A DNA stretch of 51,332 nt. It comes from Clostridia bacterium (GTDB taxonomy: Bacteria > Bacillota > Clostridia > Oscillospirales > CAG-272). Within the stretch, counting starts at the first letter, position 1. Every line of letters starts with the position of its first letter. A program made the translations under genes and the position numbers. Location: contig JAFWTH010000080.1 in the NCBI GenBank assembly GCA_017518975.1, forward strand, positions 1 to 51,332, given 5' to 3'. This document shows, one piece after another, positions 18,277-27,151 of the stretch. A model generated the notes under the pieces. That model made no database searches and was not told where the DNA came from. It saw only the letters and a program-made list of their open reading frames with translations.

Positions 18277-20064
18277 ATGCGAAAATGTATTTCAACGATT
18301 TTGCTTTTGTGTTTGTTAATCGTTTGTATCCCGTTTGCGGCGCATGCAGAGACCGAAACGGGTAAATGCGGCGATAATCTCACGTATTCGTTCAATACGG
18401 ATACCGGAGAACTTACGATCTCGGGAACGGGACCGATGTTCGACTACGGCGAAGGATGGATGGACGAGATTAGTCCGTGGGCAAAGAGGGACGACGTGAC
18501 GTCCGTTAAGATCGAATCGGGCGTGACGTCGGTCGGAAGCCACGCTTTCATGGGTTGTAAAAACCTGAAAACGGTTTCTCTCCCCTCTACGGTCGAGACG
18601 ATCGGGTACGGCGCTTTCGTAGAAAACGAGTCGCTTGAGTCGATCGAGATCCCGGAAGGCGTGAAGACGCTCGGCGAATATTTGTTCTTCAGATGCGCGG
18701 GCTTGAATCGAGTTGTCCTTCCGTCGACGCTTTCGGCTTTTGACCCCGATATTTTTGCGGACTGCCCTGCGATCGAAACGATAACTGTCCGGGAAGGAAA
18801 CGAAATTATTCGATCAGTCGACGACGTTTTATTCTCAAGCGATATGAGAAGCCTGCTCAGATATCCCTCCGGGAAAGCCGCCGACGAGTTCCGGATACCG
18901 GATACGACGGTCGAGATCGAAGAGTGTGCGTTTGAATACGCGAAGATAAAAAAGATCGTTTTCCCCGACGGACTTGAAGTTATCGGAGACTCCGCGTTTG
19001 CGGGAAGCGCCCTCGAGGAACTCGTTTTCCCCGGTAACATCGAAACCGTTCCGTTCGGTACTTTCGGTTCGTGCGCGTCGCTGAATAAAGTCGTTTTGAA
19101 CGAGGGAGTGACAGAAATCGACTGGGACGCGTTTACCGGATGCACGTCTCTCTCCGAAATATCGCTGCCCGAGACGCTTGAGACGATCGGAAGCGGCGCG
19201 TTCTTCGGCTGTACTTCGCTTGTGAGCATAGATCTGCCGGAACAGCTGAAAAGCATCGAAGAACACGCTTTCCGCAATACGGGTATCTTATCCATATCTA
19301 TTCCCGCAAGGGTGACGGAAATCGGAGGATTTACGTTTCTTGACTGCCCCTCGCTAAAATCGGTGAACGCGCCCGGCGTTACAAAAGTAGGCAATGGGGC
19401 GTTCAAGAACTGCGCCTCTCTCGAGGAGGTCACGCTCGGCGTTCCGCTCGAATCGATCGACAAAGGGGCATTTGAGGGATGCGTGAAACTCGACGGCGTC
19501 GGATGGGAACCGGAACCGCCGGACAAACCGGAGGATCCCGTATTCTCCGATGTGCCTACAAACGCTTACTTTTCGGAAGCGGTAAAATGGGCGGCGGAAA
19601 ACAAGGTCACCGAGGGAACGGGAAACGGTAAGTTTTCACCATACGACGGATGTACGCGCGGTCAGGTCGTCACTTTCCTGTGGCGTGCGGCGGGTTGTCC
19701 TGAACCGGAAACGAAAAATAACCCATTCTGTGACGTCAAAGAAGACAACTTTTTCTATAAAGCTGTTCTCTGGGCGATCGACGGGAAGGTCACGATGGGT
19801 ACGGGGGAGAACACGTTCTCGCCTGACGAAACGTGCACACGAGCGCAGATCGTGACGTTCCTGTTCAGATATATAGGCTCCGCGGAACCCGTAAAGCGCG
19901 ATAATCCATTCCGCGACGTCAATGAAAGCGAATACTACTACGGCGCCGTCATGTGGGCGGTCGAAAACGAAATCACCCTCGGCACGGATGCGACGCATTT
20001 CAGCCCGTCCGACACATGCACGAGAGGACAAGTTGTTACGTTCCTGTACCGTGCTGTGAAATAA
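18277..20064 (+). CDS. Secreted BspA-type leucine-rich-repeat protein with C-terminal SLH triad
   Basis: 595 aa from the ATG at 18277, ten bases after GGAG; earlier in-frame starts overlap the previous gene. A signal peptide ends near IPFAAHA (residue 25). A small beta domain (GKCGDNLTYSFNTDTGELTI) is followed by about 13 BspA-type repeats (residues about 75-405; AFMGCKNLKTVSLPSTVETI, AFRNTGILSISIPARVTEI). Three C-terminal SLH repeats (about 420-595) carry the local variant end motifs CTRGQVVTFLWRA and CTRAQIVTFLF. BspA-like proteins bind host or matrix proteins in other species. Here the protein is predicted to be displayed on the wall polymer. It is the second gene of the operon that begins at 17483. 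Confidence 0.9.
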   Translation: MRKCISTILLLCLLIVCIPFAAHAETETGKCGDNLTYSFNTDTGELTISGTGPMFDYGEGWMDEISPWAKRDDVTSVKIESGVTSVGSHAFMGCKNLKTVSLPSTVETIGYGAFVENESLESIEIPEGVKTLGEYLFFRCAGLNRVVLPSTLSAFDPDIFADCPAIETITVREGNEIIRSVDDVLFSSDMRSLLRYPSGKAADEFRIPDTTVEIEECAFEYAKIKKIVFPDGLEVIGDSAFAGSALEELVFPGNIETVPFGTFGSCASLNKVVLNEGVTEIDWDAFTGCTSLSEISLPETLETIGSGAFFGCTSLVSIDLPEQLKSIEEHAFRNTGILSISIPARVTEIGGFTFLDCPSLKSVNAPGVTKVGNGAFKNCASLEEVTLGVPLESIDKGAFEGCVKLDGVGWEPEPPDKPEDPVFSDVPTNAYFSEAVKWAAENKVTEGTGNGKFSPYDGCTRGQVVTFLWRAAGCPEPETKNNPFCDVKEDNFFYKAVLWAIDGKVTMGTGENTFSPDETCTRAQIVTFLFRYIGSAEPVKRDNPFRDVNESEYYYGAVMWAVENEITLGTDATHFSPSDTCTRGQVVTFLYRAVK

Positions 20065-20119
20065 TAATCAAAGCCTCTACTCAACTATGGCAGATTCAAC
20101 CGCACAAAAAACATCAAAA

Positions 20120-20164
20120 ATCCCCGGCTCACGCCGGGGATTTGCTTTGAAAACGAGCCTCATT
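20120..20164. terminator. Terminator hairpin with conserved tail, repeat family R1 copy 3
   Basis: Stem ATCCCCGGC (20120-20128), loop TCAC, complement to 20141, then TTTGCTTTGAAAACG and GCCTCATT. It closes the SLH/LRR operon on the plus strand. The minus side has a T-rich run (ATTTTTGATGTTTTTTG). Confidence 0.78.
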
Positions 20165-20194
20165 AACAGAAATCTCAGCAATTTTTTCATATGC

Positions 20195-20223
20195 TTGACT
20201 AACTGTCATATAACTGCTATACT
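20195..20223 (+). promoter_or_regulatory. Promoter of the TGA-interrupted SLH/LRR gene
   Basis: TTGACT (20195-20200), 17-bp spacer, TATACT (20218-20223) preceded by TGC. The promoter looks fully intact, which matters for judging whether the downstream gene is dead. Confidence 0.68.
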
Positions 20224-20322
20224 GTCAATAAGACAATATCACGACTCGGGAGCGCAGATCATTTAATAATGCGAAGATCGATTTGACGGTATTTTTTCCA
20301 AAGCATCAAGGAGAAGAACAAA

Positions 20323-22506
20323 ATGAAACGTACAAGCAAACTCGTATCCCTGTTTCTGGCGGCGGTGATAATCTGTTCGCTGCTGCCCGCGACGGTTTTC
20401 GCCGCATCCTGACTCACCGAGGAGGACCCCATCCCGATCCGGGCAGGAGAGCTCGTCACAGTCCCGCTGTACTCGTCCTCCGGCGCCTGGGAGGGCGGAA
20501 AGTATTTTATCTTCACCGCCGAGAAAGAGGGCGAATACACTTTTCTCGACTACACCGGCAACAGTCCTGACGAGGAAAGGTGCATCTCCGGAAAAAGCAC
20601 GTATCTCTATCCCGGGGACTCCCGCGTCTTTTTCACAAGCTGGGGCTGGACACAGGTCGTCGAAGAAGGCAGGATGTATTACGGAGCGTCCCAAAAATCG
20701 TGGCAGTACGTTAAGTGGGACTTCGTCCCCGAGGAAGAGACCCTCTACGTTCTTCCCGGCAAGGGCGACGGCGAGATGTCCCCGTTCAACCAGGACCGTT
20801 ATTATTGCCCCTGGTACAGCGTCGAGGAACGGATCAAGCACGTCGTCGTCGAGGAGGGCGTCGTTTCGGTCTGCGACCACGCTTTTGCTTCCGCCGGCTC
20901 CTCCTTTGACGGCGAACATGATGCGTACGTAAACCTGATGGACGTGCACTTTCCCTCCACCCTCCGGCGCATCGGAAAGAACGCGTTCATGAAGTGCCCG
21001 TCGCTGGCAATGGTCAAGTTCCCGGCGTCGCTGGAGTACATCGGCGACGAGGCGTTCTTCTACTGCCCGCATCTGACGACCGTCACCTTTGAGGGGCCTA
21101 CATCCCTCTCCTGGGGCACGTTCGAAGGATGTACCGAACTGGATGAGGTCAACGTCAACGACCCCAACATGACGGACTTCGGTCTGTTCCCTTTCTTTAA
21201 CTCTCCGTGGATCCGGAAACTGGCGGCGGAGAACAAGGGCGCCGCCGTGGTCAACAACGTGCTTATAGGCGCATACCGGGCATACGACAAGGAGGAGGGA
21301 GACGGCGTCCTCGTCATACCGGACGGAGTCAAAAAGATCGCCAAAGGCGCGCTGAACGGCACGGTCAGGGGCGGCTCCTACGGCGGAGACGAGGGCTCGC
21401 AGCACGACTGGTACCTCGTTGAGGTGGTCATCCCCGACAGCGTGACGGATATCGCGTACGACTCGTTCCTGGGCGGTCCGTTCTCGGGCTGCTATAACCT
21501 TGAGCGCGTCACCATCGGAGACGGCGTCACCGTGATCCCGCCGCACTGTTTTGGAGACTGCTTCGAGCTGCGCAGCGTGAAATTCGGCAAAAACATCCGA
21601 CAGATCTGCGATTACGCCTTCTATGACACCTGGTTGCCCGGGGACCTCCAGATCCCCGACAGCGTGATCAGCATCGGCAAACAGGCTTTTTATAACGACG
21701 AATTCCACCTGAGCGCGTCCTGGATTCCCGAGGATTTCGGCATTTTTGAAAAGGAGTACCGACCCAAGGATTTCACGGATCGGTATATCACCATAGGCCC
21801 GGGCGTGAAGGAGATCGGGGACAAGGCCTTCTGGGGCTGGACGGTCGTGGTCGACGGCGATTCGCAGATGCAGGGCGGAACGGCCACCATCCGGGGCTAC
21901 GACAGCACCGCCGCCCAACAGTGGGCGGAGAAAAACGACTTTCTCTTCAAGTCCCTGGGCAAGGCCCCGGCGGGTTCTCAGCGCCTTTTCAAAGACGTCC
22001 CGACGGGTGAGTATTATTCCGATCCCGTCACCTGGGCGGTCGGAAGAGGAATAACGAACGGCACTTCCGCCACCTCGTTTTCGCCGAAAGACACCTGCAC
22101 CCGGGGGCAGATCGTCACCTTCCTGTGGCGCGCCGCGGGGCGGCCGATGCCCGACGCCTACATCAATCCGTTTACCGACGTGAAGCCCACCGATTACTAC
22201 TATTACGCCGTACTCTGGGCGGTACACAAAGATATCACCAGAGGCACTTCCGACACCACATTCGATCCGGACGCGCCCTGCACCCGGGGACAGTGCGTGA
22301 CTTTCCTCTGGAGAGCGATGGACGGGGGTTATTCAAGCGGTTCCCCGCAGTTCACCGACGTTCCGGACGGAGAATACTACACCGACGCGGTCACGTGGGC
22401 TGTCAGCCGCGGGATCACGAAGGGCACCGGCAACAACCGGTTCAGCCCCAAAAAGAGCTGTTCCCGCGCGGAGATCGTGACGTTCCTTAACAGAGCTTAT
22501 AACTGA
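20323..22506 (+). pseudogene. SLH/BspA-repeat surface protein interrupted by in-frame TGA at the signal-peptide junction
   Basis: The ATG at 20323 has AAGGAG eight to nine bases upstream and encodes a 29-residue signal peptide (MKRTSKLVSLFLAAV ... ATVFAAS). Codon 30 is TGA (20410-20412). The same frame then stays open for 697 more codons to 22506. They cover a beta-rich domain (EGGKYFIFTAEKEGEYTFLD), BspA repeats (HFPSTLRRIGKNAFMKCPSL, YAFYDTWLPGDLQIPDSVISI) and three SLH repeats with CTRGQ motifs like those of the gene at 18277. TGA ends other genes here, so it is a true stop in this genome. Promoter, ribosome site and reading frame are otherwise intact. Explanations: a recent nonsense mutation (Trp TGG or Arg CGA to TGA), an assembly error, or read-through. 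Internal ATG starts (e.g. 20674) lack a signal peptide and would give a cytoplasmic product. Confidence 0.8.
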
Positions 22507-22572
22507 TCTGTCTTAATACCGCGAATCAAGCGTTCCGGCTGTATTGCAGGGATCGCGGTACTGCAAATTAAA

Positions 22573-22636
22573 AAGATCCCCGGCTCACGCCGGGGATCTT
22601 GCTTTGAAAACGCGCTCATTATCGGCAGATGAGGTA
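22573..22636. terminator. Terminator hairpin with conserved tail, repeat family R1 copy 4
   Basis: A 12-bp stem (AAGATCCCCGGC with its complement) around TCAC at 22573-22600, followed by GCTTTGAAAACG, CGCTCATTATCGGCAGATG and AGGTAAA. The tail matches that of copy 1 (5292-5335) almost base for base. In the 22507-22846 gap this hairpin and the promoter at 22674 are the only structures I can see. Confidence 0.8.
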
Positions 22637-22673
22637 AATGAGCGGAAAGGGTGCGGGAGAGACGAACACGAGA

Positions 22674-22702
22674 TTGACACGGGGACCTGTCTGTGATAAA
22701 CT
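22674..22702 (+). promoter_or_regulatory. Promoter of the Sel1-repeat gene
   Basis: TTGACA (22674-22679), 17-bp spacer, TAAACT (22697-22702) preceded by TGA. The leader of about 140 nt before the ATG at 22847 is long for this region, but no clear riboswitch fold is visible. Confidence 0.6.
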
Positions 22703-22846
22703 TTTTATATGGTGTGTCATTCGGATGCGATATGACGAACCGCCGCGTCCGGCGACAGCTGTGAATATGAGGCTGCTCGACGGACGTTTTTTCATAATCC
22801 GAATTACAGAAAAATCACCACACGTTCAAAACGGAGTGTCAGATAA

Positions 22847-23662
22847 ATGGAAAAAGAAGAACTAATCAGTTGTATAGAAGATACGCTCGCCATACTCGAC
22901 GCAGAGGAAGCGCCCGAATCGCATAAGTTTCTCTCCGCCCTCATATGCGGCGACCTTGACGAGACCGATCCGTTCGTTGTTGCCAATACCCTTTTGACTT
23001 CCGATGAACCAGAGCCGCTTCCGGCCGTTCTTCGCGACCTTATAGAAGAATTATTCACCGTCGCGTTTGATTCCGGCAACGCCGACGCGATGAACGATCT
23101 CGGCGCTCAGTACTACGACGGCAGCCGCGGATTCGATCAGGATTTCGCCAAAGCGGTCAATTGCTACAAGCTCGCGGCGGAAAAAGGCAGCCGACAGGCG
23201 CAGGAAAACCTCGGATATTGCTATTATTACGGCAGAAATATGCCCGTCGACTACGAGAAGGCGTTCCACTATTTCGCGCTCGGAGCGTTCGACGGCCATC
23301 TCATTTCTCTTTATAAGATCGGCGACATGTATCTCAACGGATACTACGTTGCAAAGAACCCCGTAGAAGCTTTTCACATCTATAACAGATGTATCGAAAC
23401 GATGACGGACGAGGCGGCGCCGACCGTCGCCGGCCCCGTATTCCTTCGCCTCGGCAACTGTTTTCTGAACGGCGTAGGCGTTGATGAAAACGCGAAGAAC
23501 GCTCTGATATGCTATCAGAACGCGGAACGGTATCTTTACGATATGGTCGCCGGCGGCAACGCGATGTACAAAAAGAGCCTGCTGGCTGCGATCGACGGTC
23601 AGACGAAGGCGAGAGAACGACTCGCCGCATCACTGCCGAAGCAAAACTGGAAAGTTGACTAA
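22847..23662 (+). CDS. Sel1-like (TPR) repeat protein
   Basis: 271 aa; GGAG ten bases upstream of the ATG. There is no signal peptide or membrane segment, so it should be cytoplasmic. Residues 1-75 are an acidic helical region. Residues about 78-240 form four to five Sel1-like repeats (DAMNDLGAQYYDGSRGFDQD, QAQENLGYCYYYGRNMPVDY, SLYKIGDMYLNGYYVAKNP, VFLRLGNCFLNGVGVDENA), which make a helical solenoid for protein binding. Partner and process are unknown. It is monocistronic, with its own promoter and a T-rich terminator. Sel1 proteins in gut Clostridia often occur as isolated genes, so the neighbours say little here. Confidence 0.88.
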   Translation: MEKEELISCIEDTLAILDAEEAPESHKFLSALICGDLDETDPFVVANTLLTSDEPEPLPAVLRDLIEELFTVAFDSGNADAMNDLGAQYYDGSRGFDQDFAKAVNCYKLAAEKGSRQAQENLGYCYYYGRNMPVDYEKAFHYFALGAFDGHLISLYKIGDMYLNGYYVAKNPVEAFHIYNRCIETMTDEAAPTVAGPVFLRLGNCFLNGVGVDENAKNALICYQNAERYLYDMVAGGNAMYKKSLLAAIDGQTKARERLAASLPKQNWKVD

Positions 23663-23710
23663 TTGAATACTCCTAAAGAGCAAAAAAAAAAACCATAACC
23701 GATTCATCCT

Positions 23711-23748
23711 GATCCCCGGCTCACGAAGCTAGGGATCCTTCTTTTTTG
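23711..23748 (+). terminator. Degenerate R1 hairpin (copy 5) with T-tract
   Basis: GATCCCCGGCTCACG matches the left half and loop of the R1 repeat, but the right half reads AAGCTAGGGATCC, so the stem is broken and shifted. CTTCTTTTTTG follows, making it a working terminator candidate for the Sel1 gene. Confidence 0.6.
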
Positions 23749-23841
23749 CCCCACTTTTCGAACTTTTTTCATAATAATTTGACATTTTCGTCAAAAGTAA
23801 TTTTACGATTACTTTCAATTCTTCCCTTTTTCGTCAGCATG

Positions 23842-23850
23842 TGATATAAT
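23842..23850 (+). promoter_or_regulatory. Extended -10 promoter of the WYL gene
   Basis: TG-A-TATAAT, a near-ideal extended -10; the -35 at 17 bp (TTCCCT, 23822-23827) is poor. An upstream inverted repeat TTTGAC-ATTTTC-GTCAAA (23778-23795) could be an operator for the WYL protein itself. AGGGG lies about seven bases before the ATG. Confidence 0.55.
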
Positions 23851-23890
23851 AAAATGAATTATTATAATTATCTCACAATAGGGGTATGAT

Positions 23891-24874
23891 ATGGATCTTT
23901 CAAGCCCACAAAAAGTTAAGCTTCTCGCCATTATGGATTACCTCCGGACGGAGACCGACGAGAACAACCCGGTATCCCGTCAGGAACTCTGCGCGAAACT
24001 GAACGAGATGGGTATTTCGAGCAACGTCCGTACCCTCTCGCTCGACATAGAAACGCTGATCGACGCCGGATATGAGATAATGACCTACATGAAGGATCAT
24101 AAACGGTACTATTACGTTGAAGACAGAGCGTTCAGCGTGCCGGAGCTCAAGATCCTGATCGACGCCGTTCAGGCGGCGACGTTCGTCACCGACAGGAAGG
24201 CAGACGAGCTCGTCGACAAGATCTCCGCTCTCGGCGGCAGGCACCGCGCGTCGATCCTGAAGGACAATATCGTGCACTTCAACACGAGAAAGCACAGCAA
24301 CGAGGCGATCTATTACAACGTCGACTCGATCGAAACGGCGATCAGGAAGAATAAGAAGATCACTTTCAGATATTTCGATGTAAACGAAAACGGCGAACGG
24401 GTCTACCGCAAGGAAGGTGAAGAATACATGTCAGACCCCGTCGCGCTCGTCTTCGACGACGACAACTATTATCTCATCTGCTACACGGAAAAATATGAGG
24501 CGACGACGAACTACCGAGTCGACCGGATGGATAGCGTTACCGTGACAAAAACTGCGGTTTGTCCCGAGACGAAGAAGCTGCGCCGTACCGTCGGCAAATA
24601 TACCGAGTCGGTCTTCAAAATGTACGGCGGCGAGACGACGGAAGTCACGCTCCGGTTTGACCGGTCGCTCATCGGACCGGTACTCGACAAATTCGGGGAA
24701 GGCGTCCCGATGACGGCGGACGTCGACACGTGCTCCGCGACCGTCGACGTGCAGGTCAGCCCGACGTTCTTCGGTTGGCTGGCGCAGTTCGGCGGGAAAA
24801 TGAAGATTGCGGAGCCGGAGAGTGTGATCGAGCAGTATAAAGGGCACATTTCAGAGATTCAGACAGGGGTGTGA
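23891..24874 (+). CDS. WYL-domain transcriptional regulator with N-terminal HTH
   Basis: 327 aa. Residues about 1-70 are a winged-helix HTH of the HTH_11 type (QKVKLLAIMDYLR, SRQELCAKLNEMGISSNVRT). Residues about 140-225 are the WYL domain (ITFRYFDVNENGE, SDPVALVFDDDNYYLICYTE, YRVDRMDSVTV). The C-terminus (about 235-325) is the WCX extension (TTEVTLRFDRSLIGPVLDKF, GWLAQFGGKMKIAEPE). Family members bind nucleic-acid or nucleotide ligands and many repress defence loci (BrxR/CapW-like). It ends 6 nt before the first small gene of the AT-rich defence block on the same strand, so it may control that block. Its own composition is GC-rich like the host genes, so it might be a resident gene next to which the block inserted. 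Confidence 0.92.
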   Translation: MDLSSPQKVKLLAIMDYLRTETDENNPVSRQELCAKLNEMGISSNVRTLSLDIETLIDAGYEIMTYMKDHKRYYYVEDRAFSVPELKILIDAVQAATFVTDRKADELVDKISALGGRHRASILKDNIVHFNTRKHSNEAIYYNVDSIETAIRKNKKITFRYFDVNENGERVYRKEGEEYMSDPVALVFDDDNYYLICYTEKYEATTNYRVDRMDSVTVTKTAVCPETKKLRRTVGKYTESVFKMYGGETTEVTLRFDRSLIGPVLDKFGEGVPMTADVDTCSATVDVQVSPTFFGWLAQFGGKMKIAEPESVIEQYKGHISEIQTGV

Positions 24875-24880
24875 ATTCGG

Positions 24881-25057
24881 ATGGATATTGAGTCACATGA
24901 CATTGACTGGCCTTCACTTCCTGAGGAAGAAAGGAAGCAACAATTATTTCTGAAGCAGAAGGATACGTTCGATAAGTTCCTTGAGCGAAATGCGATTTCA
25001 CAGGAGCAGTATGATAAAAGTCTTAACGATATGATATGGAAAATGGGCGAACAATAA
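24881..25057 (+). CDS. 58-aa acidic/basic small protein, SHOCT-like C-terminal motif
   Basis: A 58-residue frame (MDIESHDIDWPSLPEEERKQ, then a helical LFLKQKDTFDKFLERNAISQ, ending KMGEQ) starts 6 nt after the WYL stop and ends 36 nt before mcrB. The pattern FLERNAISQEQYDKSLNDM resembles the SHOCT short oligomerisation motif (a turn with Ile-Ser/Thr-x-Glu followed by an amphipathic helix); I offer this as a resemblance only. A second, frameshifted relative lies at 28593-28815. Two related copies in one operon make it likely to be a real coding sequence. A GGGG-type ribosome site overlaps the WYL stop. Function unknown; a small partner of McrB or the helicase is possible. Confidence 0.65.
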   Translation: MDIESHDIDWPSLPEEERKQQLFLKQKDTFDKFLERNAISQEQYDKSLNDMIWKMGEQ

Positions 25058-25093
25058 AGCGATTACAAGAACAGTAATAGTGCGAGGTGGCTA

Positions 25094-27151
25094 ATGGAAT
25101 CGATTGAGCAAATTGCAGATTTTAAGCAGTTTTTTGTTGACAATAAGGATGCACAAAAAGTGTCCTTAGATGACGCAGCAAAAGAGAGGGCTGAGTTTCT
25201 CAGAGAGTATCCTTTGACGAGAATGGAGTCTCTATCGGTCGATGAGTACTGCTTAGGAACGGAACAATCAAAAGAAAGCTTTTGCTATTTGATTGAGTTC
25301 GGTAAGTACAAGCATACAGGTTTCGGCATCGGTGGGGGGAGCGCAAAGAAGTATGGCGTGTACTACAACAAAAGCGAACAATGCTATAAGCACGGCTCTG
25401 TACCCATCGAAAATATTGGTACTTTTTGGCCGCAGTTTCGTGGTGAGCTTTTGCGGTTTTTAACCGAATCCGGCAAAGCAGACCACCCGCTGAGCTTAGA
25501 AGAATTCCCGCTATTGCAGGGTATGGCAATGGTTCTCACAAAAATGCTGTGCTTATATTTCCCGGAAAAATACTTCACGATTGGATCCTACTCTGCGCTG
25601 AAGGATCTCATGGATAGGTTCGACTACGAATATGACGATGATATGAGATGCCATCAGTTGAACTTTCTCTTCAACAAAAACATTCGTGCGGATGTTCCGG
25701 AATTGAAAGACGCCAATGATATCGGAAGAATGGCGTGGCTCTATATAAAGGGAAAGCCATCAAGTCGGAAGAAAGCCAAAGAATCCGTCTTAGGTGACGA
25801 AGACAGCAAAGCAACCCACTATTGGATATACTCTCCCGGCGACGGTGCTTCCATCTGGGATGAGTGTTATAATGGCGGGATTATGGCGATCGGCTGGGAT
25901 AGAATTGGTGATCTGACTGCCTATGATAGCAAGGATGCTATGAAGCAAGCAATGAAGGATCAAATTAATGCCGAGTATTCATGGAAAAACGCTGCTCACG
26001 CCACTTGGCAATTTGTCAACGAAATGAAACCCGGTGACATTGTATTCGCCAAGAAAGGAATGCATCTTGTAATTGGCCGCGGCGTAATAGAGTCAGACTA
26101 TGTTTTTGACCCCACCCGCAATCATTATAAAAACATCCGAAAAGTAAGATGGACCCATAAGGGCGAATGGCCGCACCCCGGTCAGGCCGTTATGAAAGCA
26201 CTTACGGATATTACAGCATACACAGATTATGTTGAAAAGCTGAACTCGTTGTTTGAGAGCGAAACGAACGATGAAGAGGAAGACCCTGTCGTCGAGTACA
26301 CCTCGTACAATTTTGAGAACTTTCTTGAAGAGGTTTTCATGGATGAGGACAGCTACGAAACACTGGTAGCGCTTGTCCGAAATAAGAAAAATGTAATCCT
26401 GCAGGGCGCTCCAGGCGTTGGCAAGACATTTGCCGCAAAGCGACTGGCATACTCCATGATGGGAGTGAAGGATTCAAACCGCGTCATGATGGTGCAGTTT
26501 CACCAGAGTTACTCTTATGAAGACTTCATCATGGGTTTCCGACCGTCTGAAAATGGTTTTGAGCTCAAACGTGGTGCGTTCTACAATTTTTGCAAGCAAG
26601 CGGAAATCGACAGCGAAAATGAATATTTCTTCATCATCGACGAGATCAACCGTGGTAATCTGAGCAAGATTTTCGGTGAGTTGTTTATGCTAATCGAAAG
26701 CGATAAACGAGGCGTCGAGTTGCATCTACTGTACTCGGACGAAAAGTTCTCTGTCCCCGGCAACGTCTATATCATTGGTATGATGAACACAGCAGACCGC
26801 AGTTTGGCGATGCTGGATTACGCACTACGCAGGCGTTTTGCCTTCTTCGAGATGAAGCCCGGTTTTGATACAGGCGGCTTCAGAGAATATCGGATGGGGC
26901 TTGCAAGCGAGAAATTCGATCGTCTCATCAACTGTGTCGAGAATCTGAACGCTGCGATTGCTGCGGACGATTCCCTTGGAGAGGGCTTCTGCATCGGCCA
27001 CAGCTATTTCTGCAATCTAAAAAAAGCCACCGATCAGGCACTATCCGGTATTGTGGAGTATGAGTTGATCCCTCTCCTGAAGGAGTACTGGTTTGACGAA
27101 CCCGTAAAGGTCAAAGACTGGATCAGCAATTTAAGGAGTGCCATAAAGTGA
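25094..27151 (+). CDS. mcrB: McrB-like AAA+ GTPase with EVE domain (modification-dependent restriction)
   Basis: 685 aa; GAGGTGG a few bases before the ATG. Residues 1-230 are an N-terminal region I cannot place in a named family. Residues about 238-400 form an EVE-type domain (HYWIYSPGDGASIWDECYN, MAIGWDRIGDL, GDIVFAKKGMHLVIGRGVI), a fold that reads modified bases. Residues about 410-640 are the McrB AAA+ motor with Walker A GAPGVGKTF (about 438), Walker B FFIIDEINRGNLSK (about 514) and the McrB signature MNTADRS (about 563). McrB rings translocate on DNA and activate McrC. The EVE-McrB order points to restriction of DNA with modified cytosines (family knowledge; specificity not tested). It overlaps mcrC by 4 nt. 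Confidence 0.93.
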   Translation: MESIEQIADFKQFFVDNKDAQKVSLDDAAKERAEFLREYPLTRMESLSVDEYCLGTEQSKESFCYLIEFGKYKHTGFGIGGGSAKKYGVYYNKSEQCYKHGSVPIENIGTFWPQFRGELLRFLTESGKADHPLSLEEFPLLQGMAMVLTKMLCLYFPEKYFTIGSYSALKDLMDRFDYEYDDDMRCHQLNFLFNKNIRADVPELKDANDIGRMAWLYIKGKPSSRKKAKESVLGDEDSKATHYWIYSPGDGASIWDECYNGGIMAIGWDRIGDLTAYDSKDAMKQAMKDQINAEYSWKNAAHATWQFVNEMKPGDIVFAKKGMHLVIGRGVIESDYVFDPTRNHYKNIRKVRWTHKGEWPHPGQAVMKALTDITAYTDYVEKLNSLFESETNDEEEDPVVEYTSYNFENFLEEVFMDEDSYETLVALVRNKKNVILQGAPGVGKTFAAKRLAYSMMGVKDSNRVMMVQFHQSYSYEDFIMGFRPSENGFELKRGAFYNFCKQAEIDSENEYFFIIDEINRGNLSKIFGELFMLIESDKRGVELHLLYSDEKFSVPGNVYIIGMMNTADRSLAMLDYALRRRFAFFEMKPGFDTGGFREYRMGLASEKFDRLINCVENLNAAIAADDSLGEGFCIGHSYFCNLKKATDQALSGIVEYELIPLLKEYWFDEPVKVKDWISNLRSAIK

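Noticed and set aside
20410..20412. TGA read as selenocysteine
   Set aside because: An SLH/LRR surface protein has no expected Sec site, no clear SECIS-like hairpin follows at the right distance, and no sel genes are in the window.
22703..22846. Riboswitch in the long leader of the Sel1 gene
   Set aside because: No conserved aptamer core or terminator/antiterminator pair was recognised; the length alone is not evidence.
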